DNA of 16,268 bases from JAAYLN01 sp964592855 (GTDB lineage: Bacteria; Verrucomicrobiota; Kiritimatiellia; RFP12; JAAYLN01), in NCBI GenBank assembly GCA_964592855.1, contig CAZQKI010000100.1, positions 1 to 16,268 on the forward strand, in the 5' to 3' direction. A model generated the notes under the pieces. That model ran no database searches, was not told where the DNA came from, and was given only the letters and a program-made list of their open reading frames with translations. Below are positions 1 to 7,308 of the stretch, one piece after another. Numbering within the stretch: position 1 is the stretch's first letter; every line of letters begins with the position of its first letter. Both the position numbers and the translations under genes were made by a program.

Positions 1-12
1 GTTGTTCATCGT

Positions 13-921
13 TCAGCCCCCTTTCTTGACGGGAATCCGCGTCCCGGCGGCGACCGCCGCCAACCAGGCCGAGACAGTGTCGGCCTCGGGGAAGGCGCCG
101 TCCTCCATGGCGGCGGGCTTGCCGATGCGCTCGCTCTTCGACTTGCCGAGCGGATGGTACGGCATGAGGTTGACCTCTAGGATGTTGTGGAGCTGGTTGG
201 CCATGTCGGCGATCCCGGCGAAATGGTCGTCCCTGGCGTTGAGGCCGGGGATAATAGGGCAGCGCAGGATGCTTTTCGCGCCGAGCTGGTCGAGGCGGAT
301 GAGATTGTCGATGATGATTTCCCGCGGCACGCCCGTATACTCTTGATGGCGGGCCGGATCGGTCTCCTTGTAGTCGTACAGGAAAAGGTCGACGAACGGC
401 ATGATCCGCTCAAGCCGGTCGAACGGGGCGAAGCCGGAGGTCTCCACGCACGTGTGGAGACCGCGCCGCTTGGCCTCTTCGAGCAAGGCGAGAGTGAATT
501 CGAACTGGAACAACGGCTCGCCGCCGCTGACGGTCATGCCGCCGCCCGAGGTCTCGTAGAACGGCCGGTCCTTCTCCACATCCGCGATCACCTCCTCGAC
601 GCTCATCTCCCGCCCGATCTTCTCCAGCGCCTTGGTGTAGCACTTCTCCGCGCAGGCGCCGCAGCGCTGGCAGCGGGCGCGATTGAAGATCCTCCCCCCG
701 TTGGCATCCAGAGCGTGGCCGTTCAGCGGGCAGGCCTTGAAGCAGTGCCCACAGCCGATGCACTTCGAGGGGATGAGGGAGATCTCCGGCTCGCACTCCT
801 GCGACTCCGGGTTGTGGCACCAGAGGCAGCGCAGGGGACACCCCTTGAGGAATACGGTCGTCCGTATGCCCGGGCCGTCGTGGATCGAAAACTTCTGGAT
901 GTCGAAGACGATGTCATTCAT
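13..921 (-). CDS. Glycyl radical enzyme activating enzyme (radical SAM, two extra 4Fe-4S clusters)
   Basis: This 302-residue protein should use S-adenosylmethionine and a reduced [4Fe-4S] cluster to abstract hydrogen from the glycine of a GRE, generating the stable glycyl radical under anoxic conditions in the cytoplasm. Residues 14-20 (HDGPGIR) and the radical SAM motif C28-x3-C32-x2-C35 followed by HNPESQ are typical of GRE activases. A ferredoxin-like insert carries C54/C57/C60/C64 and C84/C87/C90/C94, as in activases of non-PFL GREs. The SAM-binding GGEP is at 133-136, inside a GGGMTVSGGEPL segment. I chose ATG 921: it overlaps the stop of GRE-C as ATGA, the usual length is kept, and an AAGAG-like site lies 6 nt upstream. 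An in-frame GTG at 942 is possible. It is the last gene of the GRE operon seen here and the only activase in the window, so it probably serves all three GREs. The substrate-specific family name cannot be assigned. Confidence 0.95.
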   Translation of the reverse strand: MNDIVFDIQKFSIHDGPGIRTTVFLKGCPLRCLWCHNPESQECEPEISLIPSKCIGCGHCFKACPLNGHALDANGGRIFNRARCQRCGACAEKCYTKALEKIGREMSVEEVIADVEKDRPFYETSGGGMTVSGGEPLFQFEFTLALLEEAKRRGLHTCVETSGFAPFDRLERIMPFVDLFLYDYKETDPARHQEYTGVPREIIIDNLIRLDQLGAKSILRCPIIPGLNARDDHFAGIADMANQLHNILEVNLMPYHPLGKSKSERIGKPAAMEDGAFPEADTVSAWLAAVAAGTRIPVKKGG

Positions 922-2996
922 GCCAGGCTCTTTCTTGTGCACGATTCGAAACGCAGGATCATCTCCCGCTGCGCATCGGGACCAAGCTGGACAAACCGCA
1001 TGCTGAAACCGCCGATCCGAACGGTCAGGTCGCCGTGGGCCTCCGGGTTCGCCATGGCGGCCTTGAGGGCCTCAACGCTGACGCCGTTGACCTGGACCAG
1101 CAGTCCGCCCATCTGGAAGTAGGTCTGCAGGGCCGCTTGGAACTTGCGCGCGGTGGCGGACTCGGCCACCAGGGCCGCGTCGAGATGCAGGTCGATGGCC
1201 TGGCCGCCGTAGAAAAACTGCTGGTCGATGGCGGCCGCCGAGCGCAACAATGCGGTCAGCCCGCTGTGATCGCGGCCCTGCGTCGGGCCGATGTTCTTGG
1301 CCAAGGGTTCGCCAGCCAGCCGTCCGTCGGCGCTTGCCCCCCAGCGCTTCCCGACACCGACATGGGCGTCCAGGGTGTGGAAACTAGGCATGTAGACGAT
1401 GGGGCCCGCATCGTGCCGCCGCACGCTCGCGGCGAAGCCGTCGGCCAGTGCCGCGACCCGGCGGTCGGCATCGGGATCGCCGTTGCCGTACTTGGGCGCG
1501 GCGAGCAGTTCCCTCCGCAGCGCTTCCTCGCCGGCGAAGTTGTTCTTCACGGCGGCGACCACGTTCGCGAGCGGGCAGCGGCCTTCGCGAAACACCACCC
1601 GATCGATCGCGGTCAGCGCGTCGGCGACGTTGACGATCGCAAACGCATCGACGTTCGCCGTATGGTAGCGTGGCCCGCTGAGCAGGCGGTCGCGGCCGGG
1701 GATCCCGCCGCCCAACAGCGCGGAGAGGTAGGGATCGGGGTTTTCCATGCCCTCGCGGCGGGTGATCTCGGCATGACGCATGATCAGGAACGCCAGCAGC
1801 TCGTCGGCGAAGCGCAGGGTGGCCGTCTGGATCGCCTCCACGTCGGTGTACGTCGCGGGGGCCATCGTCTTGAGCGTCACGGGCAGTTCGCCGGCGAAGG
1901 GGCGGCCGTTGTTCAAGGCCAGTTCGAGGGGGAGGAGGAAGGTGACCACGAGAGCCCACATGTCGCTGAACTCCTCGCCCGGCATCATCAGCCCCATGCA
2001 ACTGTTGACCGCCCAGCGATGGACCTCCGCCTGGGGTACGCCGCGCCGCACGAGCGCCTGCCGGCAGGGCAGTTCGCCGTAGAACGACGGTTGGCCGACA
2101 CGGAACAACTCGGGGACGGTCAACGCATCGAAATCCTCCCGGCGGATGCCGGGATGAATGCGGACCGCCAGAATCGGCGCCGGCAACTGCAACCGGGTGG
2201 CGACCTTGACGATCATCCGGGTCAGGTCGTTGAACATGTCCTGACCCTCGGCGGTCAGACCGCCGAGGTTGACCGCGCAAGCGGCATCGCCATAACGGTT
2301 CAGTTTCAAGAAGAGATCGGTCACGGTCTGCTCCATCCGGGCGGGGGAGACGCCGCGGTCAAGGTCGGCGCGGTAGAACGGATAGAGATACTGATCGAGC
2401 CGGCCCAGGGACAGCGAGGCGTCGCTCTTCTCGCCGATGCCGATCGCGGTATGGACCAGCCAGAGGGACTGCACCGCTTCAGCGAAATCGCGGGGCGGCA
2501 AGGCGGGCACCCGGCGGCAGGCGGGAAGACCAAGCTCCGCGTAGCGCCCGGCCCAGTTGCAGACGGCGCGTAATGCGGCGATCTCCGCCTGCCGGTACGT
2601 CTCGTCCTCCGGCGCGGCGGCGGGCATGGCGGCGATCATCCCCTCCAAGCCAAGGCGCAAGACGCGCTCGTAGTCGGCGGTACTGTGGGCGGGGCTGAAG
2701 CCGGTGCGGCAATGATACACCGCGCCCAGGCGGTGGAACGGATCACTGGCGTCGGTCTGTGGCGGCGGCGGGGGAGCCCAGGCCGCGGCCCGGACGCGCA
2801 GCGGCTCGGCGGCAAACGCCAGGCCGTAATCCCCGGCCATCGTTTCGCCCGGCAGGGCGCCGATGGGCAGCCGCTGCAGCAGCCGCGCGAAGACCGTTGC
2901 CTCGCGCAATGGCGGCGGCATAGCGGCCAGATCCGCCTCCGCCATGATTTCCGCGCGCAGATACGAGATTGCCTGATGGTAGTCGGTCGTGTCCAT
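918..2996 (-). CDS. Glycyl radical enzyme C (pyruvate formate-lyase-like family, atypical active site)
   Basis: This is a 692-residue GRE. The C-terminal radical loop reads VRIGGFSMRF, with the radical glycine at G663, 29 residues from the end. The candidate thiyl cysteine is C333 in the VNSCMGLMMPGEE segment, 330 residues before G663, a spacing like that of known dehydratase-type GREs. Other family landmarks are GRLDQYLYPF, PKYGNGD, GASADGR and a GLTALLRSAA segment. Two things are odd. The usual Cys-x-Glu is Cys-Met-Gly here (G335; E341/E342 follow later). The region before C333 is also about 100 residues shorter than in enzymes such as B12-independent glycerol dehydratase. The start abuts the GRE-B stop (TAAATG) and has AAGGGG 6 nt upstream, within the end of GRE-B; the 3' end overlaps the activase by ATGA. 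GRE membership is clear, but the reaction is unknown. The missing Glu argues against assuming a standard dehydratase mechanism. Confidence 0.94.
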   Translation of the reverse strand: MDTTDYHQAISYLRAEIMAEADLAAMPPPLREATVFARLLQRLPIGALPGETMAGDYGLAFAAEPLRVRAAAWAPPPPPQTDASDPFHRLGAVYHCRTGFSPAHSTADYERVLRLGLEGMIAAMPAAAPEDETYRQAEIAALRAVCNWAGRYAELGLPACRRVPALPPRDFAEAVQSLWLVHTAIGIGEKSDASLSLGRLDQYLYPFYRADLDRGVSPARMEQTVTDLFLKLNRYGDAACAVNLGGLTAEGQDMFNDLTRMIVKVATRLQLPAPILAVRIHPGIRREDFDALTVPELFRVGQPSFYGELPCRQALVRRGVPQAEVHRWAVNSCMGLMMPGEEFSDMWALVVTFLLPLELALNNGRPFAGELPVTLKTMAPATYTDVEAIQTATLRFADELLAFLIMRHAEITRREGMENPDPYLSALLGGGIPGRDRLLSGPRYHTANVDAFAIVNVADALTAIDRVVFREGRCPLANVVAAVKNNFAGEEALRRELLAAPKYGNGDPDADRRVAALADGFAASVRRHDAGPIVYMPSFHTLDAHVGVGKRWGASADGRLAGEPLAKNIGPTQGRDHSGLTALLRSAAAIDQQFFYGGQAIDLHLDAALVAESATARKFQAALQTYFQMGGLLVQVNGVSVEALKAAMANPEAHGDLTVRIGGFSMRFVQLGPDAQREMILRFESCTRKSLA

Positions 2997-4994
2997 TTAG
3001 CGCCCCTTCCCCGTACGTTCGACGATCGCCTCTTGCCAGCGGGGGTCGAGCGAGACAAACGCCGCGCTGAAACCGCTGATGCGAACCAACAGGCCGCGGT
3101 GGAGTTCCGGCTGCCGCCGCGCGGCCCGCAGTTCGTCGACGCCGGCCAAGTTGATCTGCAGATGGAATCCGCCCTGCCGGAAATACCCTTCAATCAGGTG
3201 GCGCAGAGCCGTCCGTCCCCGCTCGCCGTCCAGATCTTCCCGGTTCAAGGCCAGCGTGAGCGGGTTGCCGCAGCCGAAACGGGTGTGGTCCAGCGCCGCC
3301 ACCGCGTTCAGCAGGGATGTCGGGCTGACCGGCGGAAGGAACGCGCCGGGGCCGCAGCCGTAGGAGATGTAGTCGTGATCGCGGCGGCCATCCGGCGTGG
3401 CCGGCAGCAACTGATGGATGTCCGCACCGAACCAGAACAGACCGGGATAGGGGCGGACGCCGTTCTCCAGCGGCCGCAGCAGTACCAAGTCGGCCAGGAA
3501 GGCCGACAGTTCGCGGGCCAGTTGGCTGCTCTCCGGATCATCCGTGCCGTATCGACCCGGGAGACCGCGGCAAAGCCTTAGGACTTCCTCATCCGGGAAA
3601 TTCCGCCGCACCTGCTCCCGCAGTCCCTCCAGGGTCAGTTCCCGGCGGCGGTAGACCAGTTCCTGGATGACCCGCAAGCTGTCGACCAGCGTGCCGATTC
3701 CCATCAGATTGACGCCGAAAAAGTTATGGTGAGCCCCGCCCTCTTCCACCATGCGGCCGGATTCGATGCAGCCGGTGACGCAGACACTCTCGAAGGGCGA
3801 GACCTGATTCGCCCTCATCGCATTCCAGCGGCGCTGGAATTCCGGTAGGGATTCCTGCTCGTAGAACCGCGTCGCGGCCGCCTTGAACTGCCGGAAGAAG
3901 TCGGGGAAGGTCCCGGCCTGCGCCTCGGCGAGGAAACGATTGAGCCAGAGCGGTAGCGCGATCCCCCCGGCCACCGTGAGCGGATAGGCGTCGCCCGACG
4001 GCGTCGCTTCGTAGCAGCCGACAATGCTCCAGTCGTCCGCCCGATCCGCCGGCACTCCCAGAACCCGCAGCGATCCAGCCACCAGCGGCTCGTTGAAGAA
4101 CGACGGCATGCCGATTCCCGCCGCAGACAGCGCCAGCGCATCGACCCAGAACGCCTCGGTGGTGCCTGGCCCGATCCGTACCGACAGCGACGGCTGCCAG
4201 ACCCGCAGGCGCTCCATCGCCCGCAGCGTCATCCGCGACAACCCGTTCTCGCCATCCCCGCCCACCACCAGGTTCTGCGATTCATCCCCCTCGCAAGTCT
4301 TAAGCATGAAACTGCACAACAGCTCGAAGGCGCCGGCCAGCTCGATCCGCCGCTGTTCCAGGTCGTCCTTCAAAAATGGCCAGAGATACTGATCGAAACG
4401 GCCAAACGACACCGCGGCCGCGTCCCCCTCGGCATGAAGGAAGATCTGGATCAGCCAGACCAGTTGCAGCGCCTCGTGAAAACTCCCCGGGGCCGCGTTG
4501 GTCAGACGCCGGCAGACCGGGGTCCCGTGCCGGCCGACAAACACTCGGAACGCCTCCAGTGCCCGGCCCATCGCCGTCCGGTTGACCCCGGCCGGCATGA
4601 CCGCGATCTTCGCGGCGACCCCGTCGATACCGTGCCGCAGGAGCAACGCGTAGTCGACCACGATATGGCCGATGTTGCCGTGGATCGGCAAGCCAGCCAG
4701 TTGTTCCGCCGTGTAATAGTCGCCCATCGCCGGCGAGCAGAACCGCTGCGAACCGACGATCAGCTCGTCGGGGTGCAGCCGGATTGGATAGCCGGCGGCG
4801 AACCGTTCCAGCATCGCGGCACGCCGGAACGCCTCCGGTTCCTCCCGACAGGATCGTGCCGCCTCGTAGCGGCAGGTTGCGTAAAAACGCTGTTCGTCCT
4901 TGTCCAGCAACCGGCGTCCATGCGCCGCGGAGGCGGCCAGCGTTGCCGCCCGTAGCCACGTGATCCGTTCTGAAAGCTCTAACTGCGCGTTCAT
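2997..4994 (-). CDS. Glycyl radical enzyme B (pyruvate formate-lyase-like family)
   Basis: This is a 665-residue GRE. The radical loop is VRISGFSAAF, with the radical glycine at G641, 24 residues from the end. The thiyl cysteine is C327 in IVGCYEATPSG, with the partner E329 of the Cys-x-Glu motif present, as in GRE dehydratases, lyases and decarboxylases rather than pyruvate formate-lyase (adjacent Cys-Cys). Family landmarks include PDELIVGSQ, GHIVVDY, GRFDQYLWPF, RYGTDDPES and ATPDGRR. The stretch between the N-terminal helices and the EALQLVWL segment is contracted, which makes the protein shorter than most GREs. ATG 4994 is preferred: GAGGGGG lies 8 nt upstream and overlaps the GRE-A stop codon. 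The alternative upstream in-frame start (5021) is TTG and would overlap GRE-A. It is the middle gene of the GRE operon, 13 nt after GRE-A and directly abutting GRE-C. It shares the GRxDQYLxPF signature with GRE-C. The substrate is unknown. Confidence 0.95.
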   Translation of the reverse strand: MNAQLELSERITWLRAATLAASAAHGRRLLDKDEQRFYATCRYEAARSCREEPEAFRRAAMLERFAAGYPIRLHPDELIVGSQRFCSPAMGDYYTAEQLAGLPIHGNIGHIVVDYALLLRHGIDGVAAKIAVMPAGVNRTAMGRALEAFRVFVGRHGTPVCRRLTNAAPGSFHEALQLVWLIQIFLHAEGDAAAVSFGRFDQYLWPFLKDDLEQRRIELAGAFELLCSFMLKTCEGDESQNLVVGGDGENGLSRMTLRAMERLRVWQPSLSVRIGPGTTEAFWVDALALSAAGIGMPSFFNEPLVAGSLRVLGVPADRADDWSIVGCYEATPSGDAYPLTVAGGIALPLWLNRFLAEAQAGTFPDFFRQFKAAATRFYEQESLPEFQRRWNAMRANQVSPFESVCVTGCIESGRMVEEGGAHHNFFGVNLMGIGTLVDSLRVIQELVYRRRELTLEGLREQVRRNFPDEEVLRLCRGLPGRYGTDDPESSQLARELSAFLADLVLLRPLENGVRPYPGLFWFGADIHQLLPATPDGRRDHDYISYGCGPGAFLPPVSPTSLLNAVAALDHTRFGCGNPLTLALNREDLDGERGRTALRHLIEGYFRQGGFHLQINLAGVDELRAARRQPELHRGLLVRISGFSAAFVSLDPRWQEAIVERTGKGR

Positions 4995-5002
4995 CTTCAG
5001 TT

Positions 5003-5009
5003 CCCCCTC
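5003..5009 (-). promoter_or_regulatory. Ribosome-binding site of GRE-B overlapping the GRE-A stop
   Basis: On the minus strand the sequence TGAGGGGGAACTGAAG precedes ATG 4994. The GAGGGGG purine run shares bases with the GRE-A stop codon and sits 8 nt before the start, which supports the ATG at 4994 over the upstream TTG and suggests translational coupling. Confidence 0.7.
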
Positions 5010-7212
5010 ACAAATCCGCAAACTCGGTCCGATGCATCAATTCGTCCTGCATGCCCGGCGACAGATTGACAAAATAGTCGGTGTAGCCGCCGATGCGCAC
5101 CACCAGGTCGCGGTATTGCTCGGGGTTGACCCTGGCCTTCCGCAGCGTTTCGGGATCGACCACGTTCACCTGGACCTCGAAACCGCCACGCCGCAGGTAA
5201 GTTACCAGCAAATCCTCCAGCCGCTTGACCGATTCCGGCGAGTCGAAAAGCGTGCTGTTGAACTTCATGTTGTAGGCGACGCCGCCGATCAACGGGGAGT
5301 GATCCCAGGATGTCGCCGAGAGGATCGCGGAGGTCGGGCCGCTGCGCTCGCACCCCTGGGCGGGGCCGCCACCGTCGGCGAAGGGGAAGCCGGCCTTGCG
5401 CCCGTCGGGCGTCGCCCCGCAGACGCTGCCGAGCCGCTCGTGCATGACCCAGCAGAAGGCACCGGGAATGAAATGGCTCTCATTCGGCGCCATTTTGTAC
5501 CGGGCGCACTCTTTTTTGACTCGTTCGACGACCGTGGCGACCAAGGCGTCCACCCCGGTGTCGGCGTTTCCGTATTTCGGAAGGCCTTTGAGGAAGTGCT
5601 GGCGCAGCGGCTCCTCGCCCTTGAAGTCGGCGTCCAGCGTCTTCTTGAGCGTCTTGAAGTCGATGGCATTCCGCTCGAAAAGCTCCGAGCGGATGACGGC
5701 CAGGGAGTCGGCCAGGTTGGCGAGACCCACAAAAGAACATTCCACCCAGTTGTAGAGGGCGCCGCCCTCGTCAATGTCGAGCCCGCGTCCGACGCAGTCG
5801 CGGGTGAAGACGCTTTGCAACGGCTTGCCTCCGTTCTGGCGGCGCAACTCCCGACAGCCGTTCTGCGGGATCACGCCTTCCACAAGGATTCTGTTGGAAA
5901 GCCTGGCGAGATAGACGTTAAGGAAGTCGTCGAACGTCCCGACCGCCTTGTCGCCGGCGGCGGCTTGCGCGTCGATCTCGTCCAAGAGTATCTGGCAGGT
6001 GCTGAAGTACGGGGAGGCGACCCATACGTTGCTGGCACCGGCCGGCGTGATTTCGACGCAGGTGGAATTGATGTAGTTGTGCGCCTCCTGGGTCGGCACC
6101 CCGTACAGCCGCAGGCCGCGCTGGATCGTTTCGTCACCGAACAAGGCGGGTGTCGAATACCCTTTGGCGATCAAGTCAACGCAAAGTGCGGTGAGTTCGG
6201 GCGGCGTGCCCGCATGCCAGCAGATTCCAACAGTCGGATAGACCAGCTTTGTGCGGCGCAGCGCCTCAAGGCACAGATAGGACAGCTCGTTGGTGATGTC
6301 GCGTCCCTCCGCGTCCCGCCCGCCGACCATCACAGGAATCGCCAATCCATCCTGGATCGTGTGGTTGACAAGGAGGTAAAGCGCCTCGAGCAACTGGAGT
6401 GCGTCTTCTTTTGTGAGCGCGCCGCTGGCAATGTCACTTTGGTAGAAGCGGAGCAGTGTGCGGTCGAGATGGCCGGGGCCTGCAAGTCCGGCACCGTCGG
6501 CAAACTGCGCGCCCAAGTCGATGAACCAGACCAGGTGGAGTGCGTCCTGGAAGGAGCGCGGCGGCTCATGGGCGACGTGTCTGCATGACTCCGCCATGTA
6601 ACGCAGTTCGGCCTTTCGCGCCTCGGACGCGGCCGGGATGGCGGCGTCAACGGCCTCGGCCGCATGCGTGATCATGGCCGATAGCCCCGAAAGCGCGAAG
6701 CTGAAGGCCTGATAGGTCTCTTGGCGCGCGCCTTGGGCTCCCGCAGCCAGCGCGTCGATGGACGCCCGCAACGCGTCCAATCCAAGCTCGAACGCCTTCG
6801 AGCGGTCGAGCTCGCAGTGCCCGTTCTGGCCGGGCTCTGGCGGGAGCTGGGCAGCGAACTCCTGAAGCGCCTTTTGCTCCGAATCAGGGACTTTCCCGCC
6901 CCTTGAGACGGGCAAGTGGTCGAGGCTGAACAGTGGACGCCCGGCGAGCAGGTCGAAGTCGTCCACCACGAAGCGCATCGCCGCGAGGCCGTCGCGCGTG
7001 CGCATGCCGCGGCGGACGCGGCGAGGAAGCCCCTCGCTGGCCTTCATGGAGCGATACCGTGTGGTGAGCGCCTGGGTGTCTGTGACCGCCCCGCCGCGGG
7101 CAGCCTTCTCGTCGAGTATCCGACGCCGCGCTCCGTCCGTCCGCTCGGCGGCGGACATCGCCTGGAAACGCTCGCTCACGAGAGGGCCTCTTGGATTGAC
7201 AGGTCGTAACAT
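5008..7212 (-). CDS. Glycyl radical enzyme A (pyruvate formate-lyase-like family)
   Basis: This is a 734-residue GRE and the first gene of the GRE operon. The radical loop reads VVRIGGYTDYF with the radical glycine at G709, 25 residues from the end. The thiyl cysteine is C385 in INSTCVEITPAG, with E387 completing Cys-x-Glu. LPKYGNADTG, ATPDGRKAG, a GPTSAILS segment and ECSFVGLANLADSL are further family landmarks. Its N-terminus is longer than those of GRE-B and GRE-C, and it has GPGHLDRTLLRFY where they have GRxDQYLxPF, so it seems to belong to another GRE subgroup. I chose ATG 7212 because AAAAGGA lies 7 nt upstream; the earlier in-frame ATG at 7251 has no good ribosome-binding site and would add 13 residues of low family resemblance. 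Membership in the GRE superfamily is clear and a dehydratase or lyase type of chemistry is likely from Cys-x-Glu. The substrate is unknown. Confidence 0.95.
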   Translation of the reverse strand: MLRPVNPRGPLVSERFQAMSAAERTDGARRRILDEKAARGGAVTDTQALTTRYRSMKASEGLPRRVRRGMRTRDGLAAMRFVVDDFDLLAGRPLFSLDHLPVSRGGKVPDSEQKALQEFAAQLPPEPGQNGHCELDRSKAFELGLDALRASIDALAAGAQGARQETYQAFSFALSGLSAMITHAAEAVDAAIPAASEARKAELRYMAESCRHVAHEPPRSFQDALHLVWFIDLGAQFADGAGLAGPGHLDRTLLRFYQSDIASGALTKEDALQLLEALYLLVNHTIQDGLAIPVMVGGRDAEGRDITNELSYLCLEALRRTKLVYPTVGICWHAGTPPELTALCVDLIAKGYSTPALFGDETIQRGLRLYGVPTQEAHNYINSTCVEITPAGASNVWVASPYFSTCQILLDEIDAQAAAGDKAVGTFDDFLNVYLARLSNRILVEGVIPQNGCRELRRQNGGKPLQSVFTRDCVGRGLDIDEGGALYNWVECSFVGLANLADSLAVIRSELFERNAIDFKTLKKTLDADFKGEEPLRQHFLKGLPKYGNADTGVDALVATVVERVKKECARYKMAPNESHFIPGAFCWVMHERLGSVCGATPDGRKAGFPFADGGGPAQGCERSGPTSAILSATSWDHSPLIGGVAYNMKFNSTLFDSPESVKRLEDLLVTYLRRGGFEVQVNVVDPETLRKARVNPEQYRDLVVRIGGYTDYFVNLSPGMQDELMHRTEFADL

Positions 7213-7308
7213 CGAATGATCCTTTTCAAATGCAGTGGTTTGTTTTTGCATTACTTATCGTAGGATGTAAACCGTGCCGACAGGCTGAGCAAGCGTTTAG
7301 TTCTGTCT
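7213..7308 (-). promoter_or_regulatory. Leader of the GRE operon: candidate promoter, inverted repeat and ribosome-binding site
   Basis: This 96-bp gap separates the exported lectin-like gene from GRE-A. A weak sigma70-like pair can be drawn on the minus strand: TTGCTC (7292-7287), 17 nt, TACATC (7269-7264). A 6-bp inverted repeat, AATGCA (7229-7234) and TGCATT (7247-7252) with a 12-nt loop, lies just upstream of the AAAAGGA ribosome-binding site (about 7220-7226) and could be an operator or a small mRNA hairpin. I see no strong terminator behind the upstream gene, so read-through is possible. The ribosome-binding site is firm; the promoter boxes are tentative. Confidence 0.4.

Noticed and set aside
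187..1122. Plus-strand open frame of 311 codons opposite the activase
   Set aside because: It is a shadow of the radical SAM gene, whose cysteine motifs are complete and in frame on the minus strand.
1035..2573. Plus-strand open frame of 512 codons opposite GRE-C
   Set aside because: It is a shadow of GRE-C, with no domain, signal peptide or ribosome-binding site that competes with the clear GRE landmarks on the other strand.
4900..6588. Plus-strand open frame of 562 codons opposite GRE-A
   Set aside because: It is a shadow of GRE-A; the composition is typical of antisense translation of a G+C-rich gene.
918..7212. Naming any of the GREs pyruvate formate-lyase, glycerol/propanediol dehydratase or choline lyase
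   Set aside because: None has the adjacent Cys-Cys of pyruvate formate-lyase, and the lengths and active-site surroundings do not let me match a specific substrate class by eye.
13..7212. Part of a bacterial microcompartment locus
   Set aside because: No shell protein, aldehyde dehydrogenase, phosphotransacylase or encapsulation peptide was seen in the window.
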